The notes below the pieces were generated by a model. The model made no database searches. It saw only the letters and a program-made list of their open reading frames with translations, and was not told the origin of the DNA. A stretch of DNA of 64,000 bases from Massilia varians (GTDB taxonomy: Bacteria; Pseudomonadota; Gammaproteobacteria; Burkholderiales; Burkholderiaceae_D), in contig NZ_AP026966.1 of NCBI RefSeq assembly GCF_027923905.1, positions 2,543,001 through 2,607,000 on the forward strand, in the 5' to 3' direction. Made by a program: the position numbers and the translations under genes. Positions 46,221 through 55,288 of this stretch are shown one piece after another (positions within the stretch are counted from its first letter, which is position 1; every line of letters starts with the position of its first letter).

Positions 46221-47507
46221 ATGCGTTTGCCGGGAACCCGGTACCAGGAGCACGGTTGGGAGCAGGTCCGCAAATTGCTGGGGCAATGCTCGCTGCAGGC
46301 GCTTGCCCGCATCGATCCGGTCCGCCTGCTCGAAGACGGCGGTACCGAGGTCCTGCCGGAGTACGTCGATACGGTGGCGCTGGCCCTGCATGCCGGGCGC
46401 CGCGGCGGGCAGCCCGGCAACAGCTACGGCGACAGCGTCCTCGAGCTGGCGCTGAGCCTGGTCTACGAGCTGCAGGCCCGGCCAGGCGACTGGGCGGCCT
46501 TGTGCGCGGCGGTGGCGGGCGAGCATGCGCGCATGGGCGCTTTCTGGACGGCGCCGGGCGGCGACGCGCTGCTGCGCAAGAAATTCAACGACGTGTACGC
46601 GGTCCTGCGCGACAAGGTCGACAGCGACAACTACCAGGCCGCCTGCGGGCGTCCCTGCAGCCCGAACCGGATGTACGCCTACCGGATGCTCGACACCGCC
46701 TACGGCGAGCTGGCGCGCCTGTTCGCGTCCTGGCGCGAGCATCGCGAACAGGTCGGGACCATCCTCGGACGCACGATCGAGGCCGAGCCGATCGAGGCGC
46801 GCCGGCTGCGCAGCGTGCTTGACTGCCGGCCCGAATGGATCCTGCGCTGGAGCGAAAGCCTGGAGCGTTTCACCGGCGCGGCCGGACCGCTGCACACCCG
46901 CTCCAAGCGCTTTGCCAGCCTGAAGGACCAGCCGGACAAGATCGGCGCCATGCTGCGCGAGATCGGCGAATACGAAGCCCTGTCCGCCAACCAGGACCGC
47001 GACTGGCTGCAGGACGGCAGCGACGCCACCGCCTGGCTGGACGACTATTGGCGCGTGCTGGGCGACTCGGCGGCGGCCGCCACGCCGGGCCCGGACCTGC
47101 TGCTCGAGGCGCGCCAGGACGCACTCGACCTGGAGACCGGTGCGACGGGCGACGAGGATGCGCCCGGCGCCGCGCCGCCGGCGCCGCTCGAGGACGCGCT
47201 GGCGCAGCGCGTTTCACTGTCCCCCGGCTACCTTCAGGTAGCCGCGGCGGAACAGGAGCGCGGCAGCTGGGCGGCGCGCATGATGGAGGGCGATTCGCTG
47301 CCGGTGCGGCTGGCGGTCTACCTGAAGCTGCTCGGGCCTTTCGACGACAGCTATCCGCTGGCGTGGCTGGACCCGGCCACCGGCGCACTGCCGACCATGC
47401 AGCAGCTCGCGCTGCTGGACCGGGTCTCGCTGCCGACCCTGCGCAAGCGGCGCGACGCCGCCATCGCGCGGCTCGGCGCGGCAAGCGGCAACAAGGAGGA
47501 AACGTGA
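46221..47507 (+). CDS. Protein of unknown function in the kinase/transpeptidase locus
   Basis: A 428-residue soluble, mainly helical protein with few Cys. I do not recognise a family. The C-terminal part (LLDRVSLPTLRKRRDAAIARL) looks like a helix-turn-helix of the sigma-region-4 type, which could mean DNA binding or simply a helical hairpin. The start at 46221 follows GAGGAAGG. The stop overlaps the next start (ATGA), so it is coupled to the small protein after it. TTGACA at 46176 may be a -35 element, but no matching -10 is clear. Confidence 0.65.
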   Translation: MRLPGTRYQEHGWEQVRKLLGQCSLQALARIDPVRLLEDGGTEVLPEYVDTVALALHAGRRGGQPGNSYGDSVLELALSLVYELQARPGDWAALCAAVAGEHARMGAFWTAPGGDALLRKKFNDVYAVLRDKVDSDNYQAACGRPCSPNRMYAYRMLDTAYGELARLFASWREHREQVGTILGRTIEAEPIEARRLRSVLDCRPEWILRWSESLERFTGAAGPLHTRSKRFASLKDQPDKIGAMLREIGEYEALSANQDRDWLQDGSDATAWLDDYWRVLGDSAAAATPGPDLLLEARQDALDLETGATGDEDAPGAAPPAPLEDALAQRVSLSPGYLQVAAAEQERGSWAARMMEGDSLPVRLAVYLKLLGPFDDSYPLAWLDPATGALPTMQQLALLDRVSLPTLRKRRDAAIARLGAASGNKEET

Positions 47508-48073
47508 TGGGGATGACTGAATTGGACCGCAAGCTGCAGGCGCAGCTGCTGGGCGGGCGCCGGGTCGAAGGCGACCGGCTGGTGCTGGACGACGCGGTGC
47601 TGCTGGCGGCGCTCGACGGCAGCCGCCCCCTGACCGATGGCGAACGCAGCGCCTTGCAGGCCTCGCCGCTCACGGCGCGCCGCCTGCGCACCCTGGCCGA
47701 TGCCCGGCGCACGCCGCGTCGAGGGCGCGGCGCCCCCGACATGTCGGGACAGTGGCGCGGCAGCGCCGGCATGCTGCGCGCGGCGGATGGCGGCGCGGCG
47801 CTCGACACCCTGGTCACCGACGACGGCGCCTGGCGCCTGCATTTCCTGGGAGACCGCGTGATCCTGCAGCTCGACCCGCAAGCGCCGCTGGCCGCCACCC
47901 TGCTGCGCGCCGCCGGGCTGCTGCGCGTGCTCGATGGCGCTGGCGGCACGGTGCTCGAAGGAAGGCTCGACAGCGACGGCGAATGCGAAGGTGCCTGGCC
48001 GTTCGCGCAAGCGCCGGCCCGGCATTTCCAGCAGCACGGCGCACGCTTCAGCGTGGAGCCGGCCGGGAACTGA
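47507..48073 (+). CDS. Small unknown protein of the kinase/transpeptidase locus
   Basis: A 188-residue protein. The N-terminal part (about 20-65) resembles the helical segment of anti-sigma-like proteins (RPLTDGERSALQASPLTARR); the C-terminal 110 residues are beta-rich (GAWRLHFLGDRVILQLD). No zinc motif is visible. AAGGAGG lies upstream and the ATG overlaps the previous stop. The next gene follows after one base. Without partners its function is open; the position suggests it works with the protein before it. Confidence 0.6.
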   Translation: MGMTELDRKLQAQLLGGRRVEGDRLVLDDAVLLAALDGSRPLTDGERSALQASPLTARRLRTLADARRTPRRGRGAPDMSGQWRGSAGMLRAADGGAALDTLVTDDGAWRLHFLGDRVILQLDPQAPLAATLLRAAGLLRVLDGAGGTVLEGRLDSDGECEGAWPFAQAPARHFQQHGARFSVEPAGN

Positions 48074-48074
48074 G

Positions 48075-49112
48075 ATGCTGAACCTGTTCATACGGCCGTT
48101 CCGCCAGCAGCCCGCTCCCAAGCTCGACGGCCTGGGCGCGGGCTTCATCGCGTTGCCGCTGGCGCAGGGCTGCACGGTGCCGGCCGGCAGCTTCGCCGTG
48201 CTGGCGAACAAGGACGGCCACACCCGGCGCCTGAGCGAAGGCGCGCGCGTCGCCATCCTGGACGGCGAAACCGCCTGGTGCGTCCATCCGGGCCCCTACG
48301 GCTGCGAGCTGGTGCCGTTCGCCGCCGCGCCCGAGATCGGCCTGCGGGTGCGTTTCGCCATCGATGCGCCGGACCCGCGCGAAGCGCAGCAGCGCTTCGA
48401 CCTGTTCCTCGCCAGCGAAGCGCAAGAAAGCGTGGCGCTGGACGGCTTCGTGCTGCTGCTCCAGTGCGCCCTGCAGCGCGAACTGGAGCAGGGCGAGCTC
48501 GCGCTGCCGCCCTGCACCAGCTTCGAGGAGTGGAATGCCTTCCGCACCGGCTTCAACCAGCTGCTGTACACCCGTTTCGGCGTGATGGTGGACGATTGCG
48601 TGCCGGTCGATCTCGGCGCGTCGCGCGACCTGGCGGCGCTGCTCATGGCCAGGCTGGCCTCGCAGCCCGCGCCCGCCGCCGCGCTCCCCGCCCCGCAAGG
48701 GCCGTTCGATCCGGCGCCGGAGGATGCCAGGTGCCTGCGCCGCCTGTTCCTGGAACTGCCTGCGGTGATGTGCGGCCTGCGGCTGGCCGTGCTGCCGGCC
48801 GATTGCGCGGTGTTCCACCGCCACCAGGACCTGCTGCGCCGCCTCGACTTGCTCAGCCTGGCCGTCGGCACCATGCCGGCCCTGGCGCTGGCGGCGCCGG
48901 GCCAGCCCCTGGCGCCGGAGGAACAGCGGCGCCGCGCCCGCCACAGCCTGCGCGCCATGGCGGCGCTGGACGAGGCCTGGGCGCTGCTGGCGCGCCTGAA
49001 GCTGGGCGGCCCGGCGCTGGCGGCGGCGCAGCTGGACGAGGCCGACCGCATCGTCGCCAACCTGGAATGCGATTGCGCCGCGCGCCGCGCTGTCACTGGA
49101 GAATCATCATGA
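48075..49112 (+). CDS. SPFH/band-7-like protein of the locus
   Basis: A 345-residue protein whose first about 180 residues have the layout of an SPFH domain: VPAGSFAVLANKDG and LSEGARVAILDGE open it, alternating strands and helices follow, and it closes with LLYTRFGVMVDDCVPVDL. This order matches the SPFH-like region of the zinc-ribbon protein two genes downstream. The rest is helical and Ala/Leu-rich. The assignment is by pattern, not by a strong motif. The start is one base after the previous stop, and its stop overlaps the next start. Confidence 0.5.
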   Translation: MLNLFIRPFRQQPAPKLDGLGAGFIALPLAQGCTVPAGSFAVLANKDGHTRRLSEGARVAILDGETAWCVHPGPYGCELVPFAAAPEIGLRVRFAIDAPDPREAQQRFDLFLASEAQESVALDGFVLLLQCALQRELEQGELALPPCTSFEEWNAFRTGFNQLLYTRFGVMVDDCVPVDLGASRDLAALLMARLASQPAPAAALPAPQGPFDPAPEDARCLRRLFLELPAVMCGLRLAVLPADCAVFHRHQDLLRRLDLLSLAVGTMPALALAAPGQPLAPEEQRRRARHSLRAMAALDEAWALLARLKLGGPALAAAQLDEADRIVANLECDCAARRAVTGESS

Positions 49113-50101
49113 ACGCGCCGGTCAGCGTGCGCAGCATCGCGCCCGACGGCGCTTTCCTGACCGTGACGGCCAGCATGCGCCCGCGTGGCGGCCGCGCCGA
49201 GGTCAAGTGCAGCGTGCCCGACGCGCCGGCGCTGGCCCAGCGCATGCAGGACGTGGTGCGCCTGGCGCGCCATACCGAGCCGCGCTTCGACAGCCGCGAG
49301 CAGGTGGTGCTCAGCCTGGACCGGGCGCCGCCCGCGGGCTGGCGCGACTGGGAGCTGGCCTGCGTGCTGGCCGACCGCATGGTGCGCGGCCTGTGGCAGT
49401 CGCCGCGCCCGGTGGTGGCGAACGGCTGGTCCGATGCCTGGCAGTTGGGCCGCATCGATGGCCACGGCCTGCGCCAGGTGCCGCTCGGCGTGCTGGCCGG
49501 GGGCGCGGACGGCTTGCCCCACCTGGGGGCCTTGAACGGGCATCCGGACCCGGGCGCCGGCGTGTCGACGGCGCGCGCCTGGTTCCCCTTGTACAGCGGT
49601 GGCGCCGGCGACAGCCTGTGCTGGGTCGAAGTCAGCGTACGTCCCGCGCCGCATGAAGGCGAGGAGGAGGCGAGCATCGCAGTCCCTGGCGTCGATGCCG
49701 CGCTGCAGGCGCGGGCACGGGCGGTGCTGGCGGGCGCCCGTCACTTCGATGGCCGCGGCCTGGGACAGTGGCGCAGCACGGTGCGCTTCGGCGAAGAACG
49801 CTTCCAGGGCGCCTCCTTCGAGCTGGCCCTGGTCATGGCCGACCGCATGGCGCGCGGGCGCGAGTTCCTGCCGCGCGGCCGGGTGCTGGCCACCGGACAG
49901 TCCTCGGCCTGGCATGCCGGACGGGTCGAGACCGTCGACGGCCTCGCGCCGAAGTGCGCGCTCCTGGCGCGCGAAGCGGCGCCGGGCGACCGCATCCTGG
50001 TGCCGCGGGCCTGGGAGGCGCAGCTGCCGCCGGACTGGCGCGCGCTGCTGCGCGGGCGCGGGGCCAGCCTGGCCTGCGTCGACCGGATCGGGATCATTTG
50101 A
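49109..50101 (+). CDS. Protein with two Lon/S16-like domains, the second apparently catalytic
   Basis: A 330-residue protein made of two similar halves. In the second half RFQGASFELALVMAD (Ser236) and GRVETVDGLAPKCALLA (Lys282), then GDRILVP, match the order and spacing of the Lon proteolytic domain, where GPSAG carries the Ser and GGxKEK the Lys, 43 residues apart in E. coli Lon and 46 here. In the first half the aligned position is Asp80 (WRDWELACVLADRM) and no Lys is present, so it is likely inactive. There is no AAA+ domain. It could be a protease or a dead substrate-binding fold. The ATG overlaps the previous stop. Confidence 0.55.
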   Translation: MNAPVSVRSIAPDGAFLTVTASMRPRGGRAEVKCSVPDAPALAQRMQDVVRLARHTEPRFDSREQVVLSLDRAPPAGWRDWELACVLADRMVRGLWQSPRPVVANGWSDAWQLGRIDGHGLRQVPLGVLAGGADGLPHLGALNGHPDPGAGVSTARAWFPLYSGGAGDSLCWVEVSVRPAPHEGEEEASIAVPGVDAALQARARAVLAGARHFDGRGLGQWRSTVRFGEERFQGASFELALVMADRMARGREFLPRGRVLATGQSSAWHAGRVETVDGLAPKCALLAREAAPGDRILVPRAWEAQLPPDWRALLRGRGASLACVDRIGII

Positions 50102-50162
50102 ATCGCGCCCGGCTGCGCTAGAATTGCCCCATGATGTTGCAAAAGAAGAAACGGAGTCGGAG

Positions 50163-52091
50163 ATGGTCCAGATGTTCGGAGTGAAAGGCGCCGCTTGCCC
50201 GCGCTGCGAGCGCAAGCAGGGGGGCGACGCGCGCTATTGCGCCGGCTGCGGCCTGATCCTGGGCGCGCCGCGCAATAGCCCGGTCCTGCGCGAGAACCGC
50301 TGGGTTGCCGGCCCCGACGAACTGGCCGTGTTCTTCGGCGTGCGCGAACTCTCGGGTCTGTTCGTCAAGACCCTGCGGGTGCCGGCCACGGCGCGCGCCT
50401 ACATCCTGCAGGGCATGCATGCCACCGAGGTGCCGCAGGGCGAGTACGAGATCGAGGGTTTCTTCACCCGCCTGAACCACCTGCTGCGCGACCAGCATGC
50501 CGAGATCCTGGTGACGCGCACCGGGGCGCTGCCGGTCGAATTTTGCTTCGACGACGTCGCCACCTGCGAGCAGCTGGCGGTCAGCGCGCGCTTCACGATC
50601 AGCCTGCGCATCGAGAACGTCGCAGCCTTTGCGCGCCACTTCATGACGCTGCCGGGCACCATCGGCTCCACCCAGCTGCGCGAACTGCTGGCGCCCGCGG
50701 TGCGCCAGCTGGCCGAGGAGTTCGTCGGCGCGCGCTCGATCCGCGAGATGGCCGGCAAGCGCGAATTGCGCGACCAGCTCGATGAGCGCCTGCAGGGCGG
50801 CCTGAAGCTGCTGCTGCTCGAGTATGGGCTGGCGGCGGTGAAGGTCGATACGATCGAGCTGCGCCACGACAAGTACGACGCCCACCGCGCCAGGGTCGGC
50901 AGCCTGTGGCTGGCGGCCGACGAACGCCACGTGCAGATCGAGCATGCCAAGCACCTCGACGAACTCTACGACGCCGAAGAATGGCAGCGCCTGCGCCGCG
51001 CCGAGCAGGCTGCGCGGGTGCGCCAGCGCGAGCGCGAATTGCGCCAGGACGACGCCATCGCGCGTGCCGAGCTGTCGCTGCAGGGCGCCGACCGCGCCCA
51101 TGCCGTGCGTGCGCGCCAGATCGAACTGTATGCGCGCATCCTCGACGCCGGCTCGCGCAAGCAGGCGCTGGAGCGCGGCGCCGGTGAGGTGCTCGCCGAG
51201 CTGGAGCACGAGCTGGCGAAGAAGGGGGCGCGCCGCCTCGACGAGGCCCAGGAATGGCAGCACCTGCGGGCGATGGCCCAGGTGCGCATGCGCGGCGAAC
51301 TCGAGGTGGCCCAGCAGGATGCGCGGCAAACGCTCGCCATCGCGCGCCAGCGCTTTTCGCAGCAGCTGCTGCAGCAGCAGATCCGCTACAAGATCGAGCA
51401 GGCCGCGCTGATCGAGGACGCGGCGCGGCGCCAGGCCGAACTGGTACGCCTGCGCGCCAGCCAGGAGGATGCGGCGCGCCGTGGCCGCGCGATCGACGAG
51501 GAGGAACACGTGGCCCGGCACCAGGCCCTGGTGCTGGCCAACGCGGCGCGCCGGCGCGAGGCCGAGCGCCTGCAGGAGTGGGAAGACGAACAGGCGCGCC
51601 AGCGCATCGAATCCACCCGTGCCGGGCAGCAGCAGGACAAGCTGGCCCGCACCATCGAGCTCGATGCGCGCCAGGCGCGCGCGGCGCAGGACGTGCAGCT
51701 GGAGGGCGAAGAACGCCGCCACGCGCTGGAACTGCGCCGCCTCGAGGCCTTCGCCGCGATGGACGACACCGCCAAGCTGGCCCTGGCCGCGGCGCCGAAC
51801 GCGGCGCTGCTGAACGACTTCATGAAAACCCGCGTCCAGGCGGACATGGATGCCGGCCAGCTGGCCGCCCTGGCCGAGCTGGCCGGCGCAGGCAAGCTCT
51901 CGACCCAGGAAGCGCTGCAGCTGGTGCGCGACGAGCAGGCGCGGCGCGAACTCGAGGTCGAGCGCGACCGCCGCCACCAGGTCGCCTTGCTGGCCGCCGC
52001 GGCGGCGCCAGGCCGCCAGTGCGCCCACGGCCATCCGGCGCGCGAGGGCGAGCGCTTCTGCGCCGCCTGCGGCGCGGCGCTCCCGCACTGA
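50163..52091 (+). CDS. Zinc-ribbon, SPFH-like and coiled-coil protein
   Basis: The 642-residue protein starts with a Cys4 zinc ribbon (Cys12, 15, 26, 29 in CPRCERKQGGDARYCAGC) and ends with a similar ribbon (CAHGHP...FCAACG, 620-636). Between them are an SPFH-like domain (about 40-250, with LRDQHAEILVTRTGALPVEF) and a long Arg/Glu/Gln-rich coiled coil (about 270-590). The pattern suggests a scaffold that assembles into large rings or filaments. It belongs to the same class as the zinc-ribbon SPFH proteins that travel with bacterial kinases. The ribosome site (CGGAGTCGGAG) precedes it and the kinase gene follows closely. Confidence 0.75.
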   Translation: MVQMFGVKGAACPRCERKQGGDARYCAGCGLILGAPRNSPVLRENRWVAGPDELAVFFGVRELSGLFVKTLRVPATARAYILQGMHATEVPQGEYEIEGFFTRLNHLLRDQHAEILVTRTGALPVEFCFDDVATCEQLAVSARFTISLRIENVAAFARHFMTLPGTIGSTQLRELLAPAVRQLAEEFVGARSIREMAGKRELRDQLDERLQGGLKLLLLEYGLAAVKVDTIELRHDKYDAHRARVGSLWLAADERHVQIEHAKHLDELYDAEEWQRLRRAEQAARVRQRERELRQDDAIARAELSLQGADRAHAVRARQIELYARILDAGSRKQALERGAGEVLAELEHELAKKGARRLDEAQEWQHLRAMAQVRMRGELEVAQQDARQTLAIARQRFSQQLLQQQIRYKIEQAALIEDAARRQAELVRLRASQEDAARRGRAIDEEEHVARHQALVLANAARRREAERLQEWEDEQARQRIESTRAGQQQDKLARTIELDARQARAAQDVQLEGEERRHALELRRLEAFAAMDDTAKLALAAAPNAALLNDFMKTRVQADMDAGQLAALAELAGAGKLSTQEALQLVRDEQARRELEVERDRRHQVALLAAAAAPGRQCAHGHPAREGERFCAACGAALPH

Positions 52092-52107
52092 CGGCGTGAT
52101 CCAGGCA

Positions 52108-54309
52108 ATGCAGACGGCCATCGACAAGATCCGCGAGTTGCGTGCCCTGCACGAGGATGGCCTGCTGAGCCGTACCGAATTCGACCTGCGCAAGAACGCG
52201 ATCCTGGACGCGGCCTATCTCCCCGCGCAGCCGCAGGCGGAGGAAGACATCGCGGTTCCGGCGCGCCCCGGCACCGAGATCGGCCTGATGGCCGGCCAGG
52301 AAGTCGGCCCGCCGAACCGGCGCTACCGGCTCGAGCGCCTGATCGCCCAGGGCGGCATGGGCCAGGTGTGGCAGGCGACCGACCTGGCCACCCACGCTGA
52401 GCTGGGCCACAGCGCCCAGGTGGCGCTGAAGATCCTGCCGCCGCAGCTGACGCAGTCCACCGTGCAGTCCAAATTGCTGATCCAGGAAGCCACGCGCGCG
52501 CGCCGCCTGGCGCACGAACACATCGTGCGCGTCTACGAATGGGCCCAGGACCCGGCGACCGGCAGCTTTTTCCTGATCATGGAATGCCTCGAGGGCGAAG
52601 ACCTCGACAGCCTGCTGGCGCGCGAAGACACGCTGCCTTTTGAGCGCGTGCTGGCCCTGCTCGAACCGGTCGCCGCCGCCCTCGACTATGCCTGGGACAA
52701 GCATGGCCTGGTGCACCGCGACATCAAGCCCGCCAACGTGTTCCTCACCGGGCGCGGCGAGGTCAAGCTGCTCGACTTCGGCATCGCGGCGCGCGCGCGC
52801 GGCAGCGGCGCGGCGGCCCTGGATGCGCCGGCCACTTCCGGCACCCCGGGCTACCGCGCCCCGGAAGCCGGCAGCCAGGGCCAGCCGGCCCCGAGCCTCG
52901 ACGTCTACGCGGTATCGATGATGATCTACCGGATGCTCGACGGCGCGCTGCCGCCGGACCCCGGCGTTGCGCCGCAGGCCCTGCCGCCGCACCAGTGGGA
53001 AGCCCTGCGCGCCGGCTTCGCGCACGACCCGGCCGTGCGCCCGCCGAGCGTGCGTGCGCTGCTGGAAACGCTGCGCAACGCGGCCGGTCCGTCGCCGGAG
53101 GAAGTCGCCCTGCGCGAGGCGGCCGCGCGCGCCGAGCAGGAGCGGCGCGAGCGCGAGCTGGCGGCGCGCCGGCAGGCCGAAGAACAGGCGCGGGCCGCGG
53201 CCCGGGCCCTGGTCGAGCGCGAGCGCCGCGAGCAGCAGCGGCGCGAGCGCGCGGCCCAGGAAGAGGCGCGGGCGGCGCGCAAGGAAGCGCTGCGCCAGCA
53301 GTTGCTGGCCAAACGGGAAGAAGAAGCCGCCAAGGCGCGCCTGGCGCAGGAGGAAGCCGAGCGCAAGGCGCAACAGGCCAAGGCCGCCGCAGCCTATCTG
53401 GCCGAGCAAAAACGGGCGCGCGAACTGCAGGCGGCGCGCACGGCGGACGAATTGCGGCGCTTGACGCCCACGCCCGCCAGCCCGGTCGCCGACGCCGACG
53501 GCCTGCTGTGCGATCCGCTGCTGGACGGCGCCGGCAGCGGTCCGTCGCTGGTCCTGATCCCGACCGGCCGCTTCCAGATGGGCTCCCACGAGCACGAGCG
53601 CAAGATCGCGATGGCGGCCGGCGCGCAGCAGCGCTGGCTGGAGCGCGAAACGCCGCAGCGTTGGGTCGGCATCGAACGGCCCTTCGCGATGGGGCGCTAT
53701 CCGGTCACGGTGGGCGAGTGGCGGGTGTTCGTGCAGGCCACCGGCTGGGAGCCGCAAGGCGACGTGGACTGGCTGGCGCCGGGCTTCCCGCAGACCGATG
53801 CGCACCCGGTGGTGGGCGTCACCTGGCACGACGCCCAGCGCTATCTGGCCTGGCTATCCGAGGCCACCGGCCAGCGCTACCGCCTGCCGAGCGAGGCGGA
53901 GTGGGAGTATTGCTGCCGCGCCGGCACCCGCAGCGCCTTCAGCTTCGGCGACACCATCGGTCCCGAGCAGGCCAATTACGACGCCAGCTTCACCTACAAC
54001 GGCGGCCCGCGCGGCGCCTGCCGCCACGGCACCACCCCATGCGGCATGTTTCCCGCCAATCCCTGGGGACTGGCCGACATGCACGGCAACGTATGGGAAT
54101 GGGTGCAGGACGTGGTCCACGACAACTACGTCGGGGCGCCGCTGGACGGCAGCGCCTGGGAAACCGGCGGCGACCAGGCGCGCCGCATCCTGCGCGGCGG
54201 CTCCTGGCTGTACGCTCCGCGCTACCTGCGTTCGGCGCTGCGCAACGGTTTTTCGAGCGTGCTGTCGAACGACATCGTGGGCTTTCGCGTGCTGCGCGAG
54301 CTGATCTAA
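52108..54309 (+). CDS. SHOCT - Ser/Thr kinase - FGE-like fusion protein
   Basis: The 733-residue product begins with a SHOCT-like helical hairpin (ELRALHEDGLLSRTEFDLRK), then a Ser/Thr kinase (about 73-345) with the Gly loop QGGMGQVW, Lys108 (VALKIL), Glu127, HRDIKPAN (Asp205), DFG (Asp223) and APE. An Arg/Glu/Gln-rich helix (about 360-455) links it to an FGE-sulfatase domain (about 475-733), with FQMGSHEHE, LPSEAEWEYCCRAGT, DMHGNVWEW and ILRGGSW. The two Cys of formylglycine-generating enzyme are replaced (GGSWLYAPRYLRS), so this domain is likely a ligand sensor. A GTG start at 52096 is possible. Confidence 0.9.
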   Translation: MQTAIDKIRELRALHEDGLLSRTEFDLRKNAILDAAYLPAQPQAEEDIAVPARPGTEIGLMAGQEVGPPNRRYRLERLIAQGGMGQVWQATDLATHAELGHSAQVALKILPPQLTQSTVQSKLLIQEATRARRLAHEHIVRVYEWAQDPATGSFFLIMECLEGEDLDSLLAREDTLPFERVLALLEPVAAALDYAWDKHGLVHRDIKPANVFLTGRGEVKLLDFGIAARARGSGAAALDAPATSGTPGYRAPEAGSQGQPAPSLDVYAVSMMIYRMLDGALPPDPGVAPQALPPHQWEALRAGFAHDPAVRPPSVRALLETLRNAAGPSPEEVALREAAARAEQERRERELAARRQAEEQARAAARALVERERREQQRRERAAQEEARAARKEALRQQLLAKREEEAAKARLAQEEAERKAQQAKAAAAYLAEQKRARELQAARTADELRRLTPTPASPVADADGLLCDPLLDGAGSGPSLVLIPTGRFQMGSHEHERKIAMAAGAQQRWLERETPQRWVGIERPFAMGRYPVTVGEWRVFVQATGWEPQGDVDWLAPGFPQTDAHPVVGVTWHDAQRYLAWLSEATGQRYRLPSEAEWEYCCRAGTRSAFSFGDTIGPEQANYDASFTYNGGPRGACRHGTTPCGMFPANPWGLADMHGNVWEWVQDVVHDNYVGAPLDGSAWETGGDQARRILRGGSWLYAPRYLRSALRNGFSSVLSNDIVGFRVLRELI

Positions 54310-54385
54310 ACCCGGCTTGCGGCCGGGCCGCAGGCAAGGGCGGATGGTGTAGAGTAGGCGTATCGTTCAAACACGGAGGAGTGTC

Positions 54386-55288
54386 ATGGCCATCGCCCAT
54401 CTGTTCAAATCGCATGACAAGGACCTCGGCGGCGGCTTCAAGGTCCGGCGCATCCTGCCGGCGGCGGCGCGCCAGTCGGTCGGACCCTTCCTGTTCTTCG
54501 ACCACATGGGGCCGGTGGAAGCCGAGCCCGGCGCGCGCCACGACGTGCGCCCGCACCCGCACATCGGGCTGGCGACCGTGACTTACCTGTTCGAGGGCGC
54601 CATCATGCATCGCGACAGCCTGGGCACCGAGCAGCGCATCGAGCCCGGCGCGATCAACTGGATGACGGCTGGCAGCGGCATCGTCCATTCCGAGCGCACG
54701 CCGCAGGACTTGCTCGACCGGGTGCGCCGCACCCACGGCCTGCAGCTGTGGGCGGCGCTGCCGCGCGAGCACGAGGAGGCGCCGGCCGCCTTCTCGCACA
54801 CCCCGGCGGACCAGATTCCCGAAGTCGCGTTCGAAGGGGCGACGGTGCGGGTGCTGGTGGGCTCGGCGTTTGGGCGCAGCTCGCCGGTGCCGACCTTCAG
54901 CAATACCCTGTACCTGGACGTGCAACTGGCGCCAGGCGCGTCCATCGACCTGGGCGGCCTGCCGGAAGAAAGCGCCGTGTACGCGCCGATCGGCGCCATC
55001 GAGGTGGACGGCGAAGCGATTCCGCCCAACACCATGGCGATGGTCGAGCCCGGCCTGCCGGTGCGGGTCTCGTCGAGCGCCGGCGCGCGCTTCGTGCTGA
55101 TCGGCGGCGAGCCGCTGGATGGGCGCCGCTATATCTTCTGGAATTTCGTCTCGTCCAGCCGCGAACGCATCGAGCAGGCCGCGCGCGACTGGGAAGCGAA
55201 CGCCTTCGTGCCGGTGCCAGGGGATGACGAACGCATTCCGCTGCCGGCCTGGCCGGCGGCGTGGCGGCACGACGGGCCGCGCGAGTAG
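54386..55288 (+). CDS. Pirin-family protein (second in window)
   Basis: A 300-residue bicupin with HPHIGLATVTYLFEGAIMH, the motif INWMTAGSGIVHSER, and Pirin_C domain features. It is distinct from the pirin at 27 kb and shares the family's possible quercetinase or redox role. It follows the kinase gene by 76 bases on the same strand with a GC-rich hairpin in between, so it is probably a separate unit. GGAGGAG precedes the start. Confidence 0.9.
   Translation: MAIAHLFKSHDKDLGGGFKVRRILPAAARQSVGPFLFFDHMGPVEAEPGARHDVRPHPHIGLATVTYLFEGAIMHRDSLGTEQRIEPGAINWMTAGSGIVHSERTPQDLLDRVRRTHGLQLWAALPREHEEAPAAFSHTPADQIPEVAFEGATVRVLVGSAFGRSSPVPTFSNTLYLDVQLAPGASIDLGGLPEESAVYAPIGAIEVDGEAIPPNTMAMVEPGLPVRVSSSAGARFVLIGGEPLDGRRYIFWNFVSSSRERIEQAARDWEANAFVPVPGDDERIPLPAWPAAWRHDGPRE

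Noticed and set aside
43011..46895. A very long open frame on the minus strand opposite the transpeptidase gene
   Set aside because: High-GC codon bias in the real plus-strand gene leaves the antisense frame open. It lacks recognisable motifs, and the plus strand has all three transpeptidase motifs in order.
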